NCBI GenBank assembly: GCA_017590115.1
Contig: JAGGNK010006571.1
Span: forward strand, 558,001-622,000
Origin: Montifringilla adamsi
Lineage: Eukaryota > Chordata > Aves > Passeriformes > Passeridae
Reading direction: 5' to 3'
DNA: 64,000 bases
This document shows positions 22,965 to 35,800 of this stretch, piece by piece. Both the position numbers and the translations under genes were made by a program. The notes beneath the pieces are model-generated. The model did no database searches. It saw nothing but the letters and a program-made list of their open reading frames with translations, and was not told the origin of the DNA. Position 1 is the stretch's first letter. Every line of letters starts with the position of its first letter.

Positions 22965-25592
22965 CTGCACACATAGACACAAAAATCAAAATTGAATTAA
23001 TTAATCAAACACTGAGATTTCTTTTGGCCCTCCATTGCATGAAAGATTTCTATCCAGACATTATTTTGATCTCTTTTTTCCTGAAAAAGTAATGTTTTTA
23101 AATAACATTGTTACCTATTCCACAGAATTACCTATGAGCAATAGAAAACATTTATATATACCTATAAATGCTTTTTTCAATGATTAAACCACAAAATACA
23201 TTCTGTGATACAAATCTGGAAAATATTAATACTCTATCCATGGTATTTCACCTGGTTTTCCTGGGTTTGAGTACATAATTTGAAATTATACACAGTAAAG
23301 CAATGCATGATCTTGTAAAAGATGATAAAATTCTGTACTGATTACAAAAAATTTACATTTTGCATACAACATAAAGCATTCAACCTAAATCCATCACTGA
23401 TGGGTTCCATGTAAACTAAGACAATTACATTAAATAGTTGTTTACTACAGAGAGCATGGTGAGGTTTACTTATGAGCTAGAAAAAAACCAAAACAACAGA
23501 CGCCTGATGGACTGAGGTCAGCAAAGAACAAGTGAAGGGAAACTGTGTGGGAAGAAGGGGAGTAGTGTTTTACTCATCTGGTGACTGGAAAAAGGGAAAT
23601 GCAGTAAGAGTCCACTCAGGCTGAGCTCCTGCATCACGGGATGCAAAGCCTGGCTCGGGATGACCTTGGCTGAAATGTGTCGCATGTCCAGCAGCAGTTG
23701 TGACTCACCAGTGCAGGACAGAGTTTCCTCGTGCAGAAGGGACTCTGGAGGCTGCCATCACTAGGTCACCACCAGGTGTTGCTGTGTGTTCTCCCAAGTC
23801 CATTCCAGTTGGAAGCAATGGGATCCCTGGGAAACAGCAATCATCTTTCACTTATTAAAATGTCTTTGGCTCTCTCCATCCTCAGACACACCTCATGGAT
23901 GTTGTTGAACATGGTGAAATGATTGGATCAGTTTGGCCTAAATCAGTATGTTGCAATCATTTATTTTTATTCACCTTGTTTGATCATTTCTATAATTGCT
24001 ATTAAAAAAAAAACAAACCAACAACAAAAAACAACAGTGACACCCAGAGCATAAATGTATTTTGAAATGTATGGGCAAAACTGTGCAGCCTTTGCATGAG
24101 AATCTGTCAGAAACACATAGTGCTTTGAAAGTGAAGCTTCACAAACCCATGCAGAAGAACAGGTTTTCCCACTCAAACTGATCTAATAAAGCAATACTAG
24201 TCATCAGGCTTAATATAATCTCTGAAATGGAGTTCCCATAGCTCCTCATCCCATGCTGCACTAGGAAAAATCTGTCTATTTTCCTCTCAGTAAGCACTGA
24301 TGCACCAGTTCAGCAGCATCTTGGAAGATACATACAACTTCTCTTCATTTGGACACTGCTGCCTGAAAACGCTCAGTTCTCCTGAAGCCTTTTTCCCTTG
24401 ACTACCGCATTCTTAACACTTCAGGTGGAGGGAAAGAAGGCATCTCAAAAACAAGTATGGCAGAGCATGAATCATAGGGAAAATTTGCAAGGTAGTACAG
24501 AAAAATACCAATTGATCAAACACTGGACACTTTTGACAGAGCAGACTCTTGCTGTAACAAAGCAGCACATTGTCATAGCAGTGATTTGCCAGCATCCAGC
24601 ACAGCATGAAGGACGTGTGTCCAGTCTCAAATTGACAACATCTGCACTTGGTCACAAGACAAACAAACTTCCAAACATGGAGCAGAATAGGGGGCATCAG
24701 GAAAGACAGGCAGCAGACAACAGACCCTTGCATTGTTCCAGTGTATCAGAAAACCCTAATGTTTGCAAAGGTTGAGGTTTTTTCCCCAGAGACAGTTTCT
24801 CCTCCTTGCAGTTCCACAGACAGATCTCAGCCACACCACACCTGTCTGGTGACATCTGGCTTTCCTCATGCTCCATAGGCTCAGGGCATTGAAGGCATTA
24901 TCTCTCCAAACTAGACTTCTGCAGAATAGTATGGAGGTTTGCCTTTTGGTACTGCATGCCTGTTCAAACCCCATGTGAATGTCTGTAATGTATAAAGCAA
25001 ATGGAGTACATTGCATCATATCCAGTTGTTGCAAGATTTTTCTGCATTTTGGAATTTAACTGTTGTAAGACATGAATTGAAAATGAATGTGAAAGCTTTG
25101 AAGGGGGAAGGAGATTGTATTTAATAACCATGGGTGCATATGAACCATTCTTATACCCATATGCAAAACACATGACATTCATTCATATTTCTGCTGATGG
25201 AAATTTTTAAAAATCCCATCACATAACTCAGATGGAATGACTTTATTTTGAAAAGGCTTGCAAAAACAGAACACATACATGTGTTTCAGAACACACTATT
25301 TTAAAAAGTCATCTCACTTTACTGGGAAAATAAGCAAAATCACTTTTTACTGCATCATGTTTTCAATATTCTAAACATTCTACGTGTGCAGTCACTTCTC
25401 CTGTAATCAGCAAATTAAGGAATCATGCTATGCTCTGCCATGCTACACAGCAATTTCCCTCTTTGGGTCCATATTATGGAAATATACTGCTCAAACTGCC
25501 CTGGTAATAGTTTCCTTTCACATATAACAGTTCTAATGTAAGGCTAGAAACCATAAAGAGTGGGATTTCTTGGAAAATAAAAGATTTCTTAC

Positions 25593-25801
25593 ACGTATCC
25601 ATTAGTTGTTAGCATATCAGCCATGTATCTGGTGTTTGGGAGGTGCCGTCCAAATATATCATGAATCACAATCACAGATTTGCCTGTGCTGGCAGGTGGT
25701 TTGCAAATGTACACCTTGATGTGCTCAACTTGCACTTCCTGCCCCACAACCCTCATAGTCAAATCCAGTATCACACGGGCAGGGCCTCATTCATCAGCCA
25801 T
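25593..25801 (-). pseudogene. CMBL copy B, exon 1 remnant
   Basis: ATG at 25799-25801, TGA in frame at 25787-25789 after four codons. Downstream the frame returns and reads [10 protein letters not shown], then [13 protein letters not shown], up to a donor-like GT|GTAAG at 25591-25592. Length is 209 bp against 215 bp of coding sequence in copy A, explained by -1, -6 and +1 changes. Confidence 0.9.
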
Positions 25802-28800
25802 CTAGGAATCTGCAGGAAAGCAGAAATGAAAAACAGTTGTTATCTGCAATAAGAGCTGTGATTATGAGTCAATCTTCACGCAGTCCTCCCCAGCCCCCTC
25901 CAGACACGTAATGATATCCACTTGGTACAGCAAGGTTGGAAGAGAAATTCCAGGTGTTTATTGTAAACAGGCTGTTGACATGTTTATGACATAAATATTC
26001 ATAAATTTCAGGTCAGTCAGCATAACCCCTGAGAGTGTTAAGGGCAGAGGAAGGGTTTATGTCAGTCCACCACTCCTAGCTTTGTGTCTGGAGCAATTCA
26101 GCATGTGATAGCTACATTTCCATGTGATGTCCCCACGCACTGCTTCATAACCACTCCTCTCATGTGGTCTCAAAGTTCCTCCTCACACACTGGCACCTGG
26201 TAACCTCTTGCTGTAACTCCTGTGGGACCCCACTGTCATCATGCTGTTTTTCTGACTACTGTTCCCTTCAAACTTTCGTTTTGTATGTCCCCTTTCCCTT
26301 CCTCTTTAGGGACTCCAAAGCTGCTGCTTCCTACATGCACTTTGCTGGTCTCCTGTATCCCCTGCCATACATAATCCTTTCCCAGGGAACCCATCATTAA
26401 CTGGCATCTCTAAAGGTACTAATAAGTCAACTTGAAGAAGGTAAATCAGCAGAGGGTTTCTTTGCAAGGTTATAAGCTGTGCAATCTAAACTGAGACTGG
26501 TCAGAAGAATAGAGACATACACCAGTGCTGTGCTTATAACACATCTTCATACAGCACAGATACATAACTTCTCCAGAGGGATGCATTTTAAAAGACAAGC
26601 TGGAAACTACTCCATTTCTCCTCCAGTGAAGAAAGGCTTCTATAGAGTTTATGACCGAGGAGGTCTTCTCAGATGAAACCCTCAAGCTCAGTTTAGTTTC
26701 TTGTATCTTTCAACAGGAGACAGGCCACTGTAGCATCTTTTTAAACCAAACTAACATTTGGTGATCCCTCCTCTTCCCCTTCACAGTCATTAGGTAGTCA
26801 TACAAATAGCATTTATTTTACCCTAGTCTGAGGAGCTGTTTAAAACCTTGCTTTGCTGTCACTCTTAACTGATCAAAATGGAACTTTTTGCTTATTTCCA
26901 TGCAAATACATGTACTGGAACAATATTCCTTGGTCTGGCTGGTCCCCTTACTAAAGTGAAATGCAGCACACTGGCAATAAAAATCAAACATGCTCTTCAA
27001 TGCTGAACTGTTTTTTGTTCAGAATATATCTTAGTTACTTATCCTGTTCTAGATTTTCTAACTAATGAAAATAGATACTAAATAAGACCTCTAATACACT
27101 TCCAATAATCCCTCTTCAGTTTCTCTGCTACAATTGTAATGCAGTAAATGGTATTAAAAACAGTTTCAAGATTAATTTATCACAAAAACCCTCTCTAGAA
27201 AATAAAAGCAAATAGCAAAACAATTTGGGTAAGACCCAGTTTGGGCAGTCTTATCTGTGAACTCCTAATATTGCAGCCAGAGCATAACAGCATCTCTGCT
27301 GTTCTTCCACCCACAGCAATGAGCCTGGAGCTATAGCATCAGCACAGAAATAGATAACAAGACTCCAAACAGCACTAGTTTGAAATGCTTCTCTGCCTTC
27401 TCCTTCATCCATCTATTTATTCTTCCCATTGCTCATCAGTCCTTGTCCAGTTTTATTCTGTGGCTTGTCATCAAGGTGGCTACTCCCCATTTTCTCATGC
27501 AGCATAAGGGTGCCAGAGACAAATCTTTCTCCACAATACTTCATTCTGTAGCAAAGGTTTCTCCTACCTGAGCACTGGTGATGCTTGGATGGCAGAAATT
27601 CAGATTTACCTCTTGCTACTGTTTGAATACTACTTTTCCAGCGATAAATATTTGGGCTGCCCCTCTCAATTGCATTCTAGTTTCCCAAGGAATTTTAAAG
27701 TGATTTTGTACTATTTGGCCAATTAAGTTTAACAGAGAATTGCAAGGAGACTAATTCAGCATTTTGGAACTAATACTGTTTGCCACAGTTAAAATTTCTT
27801 TAAGCAGCTTAGTGTAACTCTATTTATACTTGCTTATGTTGGAAAAAGAAAGGTCTGGCTCATGATGAGCAAGCATAAGGAGAATACCCTTAGGTTAAAA
27901 TTCAAATCACACTTCTTCCAACTTATTGGCTTATCAAGCTCTAATGTTATCCCAAGGTAATTTGATTTTGCTACATAGAGGAGATAAACTGATGAATATT
28001 CAGTAGTGTGATGATGCTGTACGCAAACCGGGGTTTTCTCTGAATAACTACAGACTCCTAACGAGCAGATGACATTCCATCTTTTATCACAACCCAACAG
28101 GCTGGTGCCTTGCTGCGTGCAGAGACAGCATTCAACAGCTTTGCTTGCTACAGCTTCCACTTACTAGGAAGCCAGATTTCCTCTGACACTGGTGTACTTT
28201 TACTGCAGGATTTGACAGGGACCATTCAGAGTGTTGATTACTGTAATTAGAGCCAAAGTCCCTAAAAGTCTTCTTGGTGGCTGTCAAGGAAAGGGGCCCC
28301 ATCTTGTGGACATTTCCTGGAGCAAGTATGGTCTGGCTGTGAAGCTGTTAACCACGGTGCTGTTAATGCAGCGCTGAAAACAAGCTGTGATAACTAACTG
28401 CAGCAGATCTCGCCTAAACCAGCGTTATGTCTGGGCTGAGAAGTGCAAAACCAGCCTCATTTTCTTCTCTCAAGGTAAACTATCCTCCAGTTTTTGTAGG
28501 GATGAGGCATCCTGCCTCAATAGAGCTTTTAAAGAAAGACCTGAAGGACACTTTTACGTACTACTTACAAACTCTTTACCTGCTCACTGAAGAACGGGAA
28601 TGAGAAAAGAAGAGGGTGAGCAGAGATGAGGTCGGGGCATCCACTACCAGCAAGGTCAACCAGCCAACCCAACGAACAATTTCTCAGGCACCCCAGAGGC
28701 CATGGCACATGTGGCCACATGCTGTGATCAGCAGGAGAACCTGGATGCCCAGAATAGCTGGAGACACTCTGTGCCAGCCCTGATGACCCATGTCTCGGTG

Positions 28801-29380
28801 CCTTTGGAGAAGAGTACAAGCAGGCTTTCATGTCTCTCCTATAAAATCTGTTTACACAACGTGCAGCTGCATCCCACACATGCTATCCCACACCCACGAC
28901 ACCTGGATCATAGGCACAAGTGTCACCTAAAGAGGTTCCCCAATGAATGCCATTTTTTAAGAAGATGATTAGTGTTTGGGAAAACAGACAGTTTCTATCC
29001 CATTTCAAACAGGTTTTGACACCAATAATGCAAACAGCATTTTTCACTTCAGGACAAACTACAGCAGACACTGCTTTCACAGCTCCTTCAAATTCTTATT
29101 TCCAAGACCTTCATCACGCTCGTCCCTAGTCTCCTACAAAACTGACATAGCGTATGGTGCTACCTTCACAAAGCCATGACACTTTGAGAATTTTTCTGAG
29201 GTTATGTAGGCACAGGAGTGGTGCCAAGGGCCTGGAGCTCTCCTTGGCTCACATGGAAACACTGTGGGACTGGGGCCTCGATGTTTGTCAACACAAGATA
29301 CAGCTGTGGGGATACTGTCTGGGGGCCCAGAGATACCCTCTGGGGACGTGGGTAACAGACTTGGACTGAAAGCACCAGGT

Positions 29381-29432
29381 CAGGTCGTCATGGGGATTTT
29401 GGGGATCAGGTCATCATGGGGATTTTGAGGAT
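29381..29432 (+). repeat. 26-bp tandem duplication
   Basis: Two adjacent units, each starting CAGGTC, containing TCATGGGGATTTTG and ending GGAT, differing at two positions. A small recent direct duplication with no coding context. Confidence 0.85.
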
Positions 29433-30792
29433 CAAAGGAGGTTGGGGATTGAAGGTGCTCTTGGAACTCTCCTTGTCCAATCTCCCATAAACAAGACCAC
29501 ACCACCTGAAGTTTCACTCACCCTGAAGGTCTTGAACCTCTCCAAAGAGGGAGATTCTGTCACTGCTCTGAGCACGTTGCCCCAGAGAAGTTGTAAAATG
29601 TCTCAGAGCTCCACGGTTCTCCTAGTGCCTGCTGCCTCCTTACTGTCCCCTGTGCTCTCCCAACATGACCTTCTCCACTGCACCTGTGGAAGGTGAAGAC
29701 AGAGGCAGCCCCCCAGGCCAAAAAACCCCAAGTTCTCTCACCCTGTCTCCACAGGAAAGGTGCTTCAACCCTCTTACCATCTTGGTGGTCCCGAGGTTAT
29801 TTTGGCCTATAACCTGCTTCTGATGCCTTCCTTCATTCCTGAAAACCATGAAGGGAGCCACTGGCTAGGTCTAGTAAATTATTTATTTGTGTCAACACAC
29901 TGCCAGCCACCATCTTCCTAGGGCAAGTCAGGAGCATTTCAGGACATGTGTGTCCTTTTTGCAGTTAATTAAGCCTGCTTAGTCCTAGGACTGTGATTTA
30001 GGCACGTCTGTATGCACCCATTTCTCTGTTATCTTGGGCACATTCATCTCCTTTGCCTTTGGAAAACATTGTGTTCTGAGTTTGTCTGGAAAATTTGTGC
30101 ATCCATTTTCTGTGCTGTCCCTAAGAAGTAAAAAGCAAAAGCTTAAGTGCTTGAATGTAGTGAATCTAAAGGAAGACAAATCTAACAATCCCCTGCATGA
30201 CTGTGGACTGTCTAAATGCAAGTATTACATAAATTAATAATGTCTTCAGTCCTAACTCTTTGTCATGCACAACAAGCCAGTAGACCAGGCTTGTTTACTG
30301 GAAGAGCAAAGGAGCCTCAGTTCCAGCATTTTTTGGATGGCAAATAGCAGCAAGTCACACTGATGATACATGTATTGTACTCTACCTTTCAGTGTACATT
30401 TTAATGTACAGCAGTGACCTTGTTTGTGTAATTTTGTCAGTCCTTGAGTTTAAGTGATAACCAATTGTGCCATGGATTTAAAGATCCCCAATACAACTGA
30501 AAATAAAATTGGCTGTGTTCGCATACCTTAAAATGCCCTTATTTACACACATACACACACAAAAATCCTTTCTTCTTCCGCCTGAAAACTCATTGACTGC
30601 AAAGATGAACCTCAGACTTGGGAAATAAGCAGACCAGATTCCCCTATTAGTTAAAGTTCATGGATATAAATATTTTCCATCTGAAGTGGTGTCACAATAT
30701 AATTTTTATGACTGTTGCTCACAATTACCCAGAATGGCTCGCCATCTGCACCAAAGATAAAGGCAGCAAATAGTCTTAAGAGACAGCTTCCT

Positions 30793-30822
30793 GGCAAGGC
30801 AGGGCAAGGCAAGGCAAGGCAA
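30793..30822 (+). repeat. (GGCAA)n short tandem repeat
   Basis: Six pentamer-like units (GGCAA, with one GGCAG) in a row. Confidence 0.85.
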
Positions 30823-31850
30823 CTGCTGCCAAATTCATTCACTGTCAGGATTCTATTCCTTAAAGAGAAAAGGTTCTCCAGATTTCTTATGGCAAAGAGG
30901 TGATATTTCTTTACACACCCACACAAGATGATTGCATATGGATCAGAATGTGTCTGGGTGTCTGGGTAATAGAGGGTGCAAGGAAAAGGGTACTGCAATG
31001 TCAGCTCTTTTGCAAGCAACAGAGTGCTAGAGGAACTCCTGCTCATATCAGAAGGAATAATTATCAAAAATTACGATCTCACACACAGAAATGGCACCTT
31101 CCCTGTAATTAAACAGGACCAGCTACTGACATATTGAATAAGGACTCTAAAATATTTAAATGCATTAATACAGCTGGGCATGCAAATGTGAGAGACTGAA
31201 CACTGATGGAACTAGGAATGGTAACTATACTTGTTCTTTTCTATATCTTTTCTTTGTCTCTTTCTTCTTCTAATTCCCTCTTCTTGGAGTTTTGAATAAT
31301 TTAAAATTAGATGGGTTTGGAGTTTGGTAAGTTGAATAGACAAGTGAATAACACTTTGTGAGATGTTTTATATTGATAGAATGCTGCTATAAAACTTTTG
31401 CCTTTTCTATAGTTGCCAGTGAAGGTTGTTTTTTTTTTGTTTTTGCCTCTTGATATTATCTTGCTGGTATTTGTCCCATGAATCTAACTTAGAGTATATA
31501 AAAAAACCCTTTTAAGAGGTTCATCGAGCAAGTATTGTTTAACATACTCAGTCTGTTAAGGTGTGTGGATAACCAGCATGCCGTGACCATATAGTTACAC
31601 TGACAGGATAGCAATGTGTGAAACTGCCAGACTGCCTGATAGCAAAGGGAAAGTCATATTAATGTAGCTATAGCTAGCCTTAACTTATGGCAACATTAAC
31701 AAGGTGACAGGGTGAGAAGCTGACAGATGTAGAAGATAAAAAGGGTGATGGGTTCCTTAGAGAATCTCTGAGTAAACACTAATTTCCAAGTCATTACCAA
31801 GGCAATGGAATTCAAAAAACATACAAGGGCAGAGTGTACATGGGGATGCT

Positions 31851-31864
31851 TTTTTTTTTTTTTT
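31851..31864 (+). repeat. Poly-T tract
   Basis: Fourteen T in a row in intergenic DNA, approximate ends. Confidence 0.6.
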
Positions 31865-32494
31865 AATATATTATGTTATTGGGAGGATACAAGGGTGATA
31901 AAGGGGAAGAACTTCAGAGAGGAACAAGGATATAATGTGAAGCAAAAAATATAATCAGGATTGCCTGAGCCCTGTGCCTGATCACCACAATTTCACCACG
32001 ACATCAAACCCAATGTTTCTGTAGTGTTCATGTCTGGGCTACTTCCACAGGAGGGACTGTGTTTTTATGTTTTTCCTTGATGTTGATGAAGGAATACCAG
32101 AAATACCCTTCTTAATACTGCCAAGGGAATACCTGGAGGGTGTCACTTAACAACATCATTTCTTCCTAATTCCTTAGTATAGCCAAGTGCTTGTTTCATG
32201 CTTGGGGAATTCTGCCCACTACAGCTGAGAAAAATACTTTGTAGCTAATAAAAGATAATGTCTGTATGCAAACCCAGGATACTTCCATTTGAACACCTAT
32301 GACCACCAATCATCGTACCAAAATAAAGCCTGAAATTACTCAAGTAAAGTCATGATGAAGTCATGCTTACTAGCAAACAAAAATGGATAAACACTATCAT
32401 GAGTATCAAGGTTATAATGTAAAATAATGAAGCAAATAAAAAGCAAGAAAACTTCAAAAGACTTTTTAATGCATAATCATCCTTTAGTCTGACT

Positions 32495-32500
32495 TTTATT
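32495..32500 (-). terminator. Candidate poly(A) signal AATAAA of CMBL copy C
   Basis: TTTATT on the plus strand gives AATAAA on the minus strand, about 170 bases after the copy C stop codon. It is a plausible cleavage signal for a short 3' untranslated region. Confidence 0.5.
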
Positions 32501-32669
32501 TCACAATCTTCTGTAAATATTGTCAAAAATAATTTAAAGCTATAAATTAAAACATTCCTATTTTAGTTTATGACAACTTTCAAAATGAGATAATTTTCCC
32601 TTGACTGTTTTCTTCTCTCAAATTAAATCAGTCAGTGATCTTGAAGCCTAGCATTTCTTTCTGCTATTG

Positions 32670-32849
32670 TCAAACAAACATTTTGATCCAATCAATCATA
32701 TCCCTTCTAGCTTCTTCAATATAAGGTTTATCATCAGGTTTCATATCTTCTGGCTTCAGTTGTGCAAACCCATGAACTTGCCCAGGATAAACTTTAATTT
32801 TATAGGGAACTTTGCAATACTGTTTCAGCTTGTCCTCCAATAAGAAGAT
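32670..32849 (-). CDS. CMBL copy C, last coding exon with triad His209
   Basis: 180 bp including the TGA stop at 32670-32672. It carries YPGQVHGF (His209) and ends WIKMFV. The HRKRED segment of copy A, next to the catalytic His, is replaced by QLKPED. Confidence 0.92.
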   Translation of the reverse strand: MFLLEDKLKQYCKVPYKIKVYPGQVHGFAQLKPEDMKPDDKPYIEEARRDMIDWIKMFV

Positions 32850-35800
32850 CTGTAAAAAAAAAAGGCATTTTTCCATTACATTATGGGGGTTTTTTAAGTT
32901 TGCCAAATTTGCTGATTCTCATAGAGAAAATGCCTCTTTGGGTGTAAGACTGACACTTTTTTTTTTAAGTATGGGTGAGTCTAAGAACCACAACAGTTGC
33001 AGCAAAGATGGTTTGGTAAATCTCATTGCCATAAAGGAACAGGTTTCTGTTCAGACTCAGGCTTGTAACCTACACTTGAAGCTCTGATCTTGAGAGAGCA
33101 TGGACCATAAACCTTAGTGACCACCAGTCCAAAACATTTTGATAGCCTTAGTAACAGAGTTTAAGAAGACATGGAGAGCTTTTCTTTTCTCTTTTGTTAA
33201 CTGAACATTGCTATTGCACAATGTTTTGGTGATTAGTATGCATACAAAGTACTAACAATGTGTTCATGTACCTATATACATTTGCTGGCACAGTTTGTGC
33301 TTATTTCTACTGAAAGTCAGAATAGAAGAATGAACACTTATTTTGCCCCACAAGCTTACTTCTACCCATTGTGCAGATTAGAGAGATAATTGTCATTTAT
33401 TTCATGGGTTTTTTTGATATTTTGGTTTGGGTTTTTTATGAAGCCCTTTTTTTTTCAGTACAGAAAACTACATATTTGAGGGTTGTTTTTTGTTTAATGC
33501 AGGAATTTTTACTTATACAATCTGCACAGAAAGACAGCTTCAGGAGAAAAGGTGGTAGTTTCAATGTGTAACATGTGACAGAAAAAATGCATTTGCCAAA
33601 ATTGTGCCCCTGGGAGAAAAACACATTCACCATAAAATGAGGACAGGGGGTGAAGGATTTGTTTTCCTCTGCAGAGGAGACACATATGAGGTACAGATTA
33701 ATATGCTGGCTAATGCAGTTAGAAGTAAATATTGAATGACTTCTGCATTCCTAGAGCTCACTGCCAGTTCTCCAGTCACGCCCTACCCTAAAACCAAGCT
33801 GTGCTACAGGTGGTATGTTTTCCGTGTCACTAAAGAAAAAGAATTTATGCACAGAAGAGGGCACCAGTTTCCTACCCATATATTTATCCAGCCTCTCACG
33901 TATGCTTACAGTAGGGGTTATATCAGAACATAGATGGCAGCCAGGAGTCAAAACATTTGAGTCTACAAGTTGTTGTTGTCTCAGCTAAAGTTCATGCCCA
34001 CTCTTTTGACACAGTTCATTTTGTCTTCCTGTTGCAAAAGCAGTTAGTCATGGGTCCCCACCATCAGAAAGTTCCATTACTAAGCTGAAAATACTTTTTT
34101 TTTTTTCCCATTCAGTGACCAAATTCAGTGGTTCAGCTGTCCGATTTCTCACCCATAGCAGTAGCATACAAGTTTTTGAGATGCTTGGCTCATATTAAGT
34201 TGGATATCCCTGCCCAGTTTCACACTCTGCTTATCTAGACACTCAGAGACTGATGACTGTTCTTTACTGTATTTCTTACCTCAACAAAGAAGCTTTGAAT
34301 AACCTAAACAAGATAGAGGGGAAGTTGAAATATAAACAGAACTATCCAACCTGCCTAATTTTTTATGTGTGAAAATGGTTTCTAACAAGGATTTCTGTGT
34401 AGGATAAATGAGCTATGGGAAAATAAGTCTTTCCAGAAAAACAGCTTACCTGATCCAAAGAAATAGTGTGGTCTTTCTCACCAAAAATGAAAAATGTGGG
34501 ATTTAGTAAACTGTATCTTTCTTCAGAGTCTCTAACTATTCCTGTAATGTTTTGAGAAACAGTAGATTAGTGAAGTCAGCATTCCTGAGAGAAAAATGGA
34601 TAATTAAAAGAGAACATTTATATTTAAGATTACTCATTAGGTACATTATTTAGATCAGGACATTGGCTATGTGGATGGAGAATAGGCATTTGGAAAGCAT
34701 ATTTCCCTGCTTTCCTATAACAAGGAATGAATATTTTTTTGTTTACAGTATCCTTAATATCTTTATACCACTATAGCCTATTGCTGAAATAACCATAATT
34801 AAAATCTGCAACTCACCTTTGAGTTGAGTATTTATAGAAATTGTTACAAAGCAATAAGTAGAATTACAAACTATGCATAGTCATGTGAACCCAAGTAAGT
34901 TTTCATGTGTTCTACACTACCATAGAGGGACACCCCAGCGGCTAATTGAGGATTTTTCAGCATCAAGTGATGTACTGCCATTCCACCCCAGGAAAACCCA
35001 ACGATACCAATCTTCTTTGCACCGCATTGTTCCTTTAGATACTTCAAGACAACATCAGCTTCCCTAAGACATATAAAGAAAAGTAAACTAAGGAATCTAT
35101 TGCAGAGCCAGTACTTGACAATTTAAATAAATTAAAAGACATACATGGTATCTTTTCTGTGTCTGCACCTTCAATCTTTTAAAACAGAGATTACTTTAAA
35201 AAGCACCTTTCAGGCTAGAGCTGTGGCTTCCATTATTAAATGAGAGTTAACATCTCTGGTCCTAGTTTAGGGAAGTACAGGTGTAGGCACTTAAATACTT
35301 ACCTGAATTGTGACCTGCTCCTTTGTTTTCAAAATTAGTAAATTTTTATTTGAATCACTTTGTCTAGGACAGGACAACTAAAGACAAGACATATCTGCAA
35401 GTAGAACAACATCTTGCATTATGGACTGCAGAAATAGATAAGCTTCACTGTACTATCTCTACAGAGTTCACCTATTTAGATAAAGATTTTTCCAGTTATT
35501 CCTGTTTCATGAGTTGATACTAAAATATCTTACCAAGCGCAGGTGCAAGAATGTTATGCTACAATGGCAGTTACTCAAATTACATTGTCAGTAGCTACAG
35601 TGTTTAAAAAAATAACTTTTGTATGAGGTGCAATGAAAAAAAATATTTTTATTGTAGGTGATAATGAGTAAATTTTTTTACAATTGCTGACTTCTGAGGT
35701 CTCAATAATTTTATCTTCTTCATTACCTACAGAGTTTTAAATTAAGTTTATATGCAGAGTTCATAAACTATTAACTGCATTTTCAAACATTAGGTAGAGT

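Larger units (their letters stand above)
20100..25801 (-). pseudogene. CMBL copy B: decayed CMBL paralog
   Basis: Four of the five coding exons are recognisable in the right order on the minus strand: 25801-25593, 22964-22859, 21126-20984 and 20191-20100. The gene is broken many times. Exon 1 reads MADE and then TGA because of a one-base deletion, with a later compensating insertion and a six-base deletion. Exon 2 has shifts and a stop. Exon 3 has TGA in place of the catalytic Cys codon. Exon 4 has lost its GT donor. The last exon, carrying the catalytic His, is not found before copy A begins. It cannot encode an active hydrolase. Exon 1 resembles copy A most (about 39 of 50 residues after the indels), while exon 4 keeps an acidic DSDD segment lost from copy A. 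Confidence 0.9.
25802..32494. other. Spacer between CMBL copies B and C, no gene recognised
   Basis: About 6.7 kb without a recognisable coding exon. It contains a 26-bp tandem duplication at 29381-29432, a (GGCAA)n tract at 30793-30822 and a poly-T tract at about 31851-31864. The 29.4-29.7 kb part has some of the look of a CR1 3' region but is too diverged to call. Confidence 0.55.
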
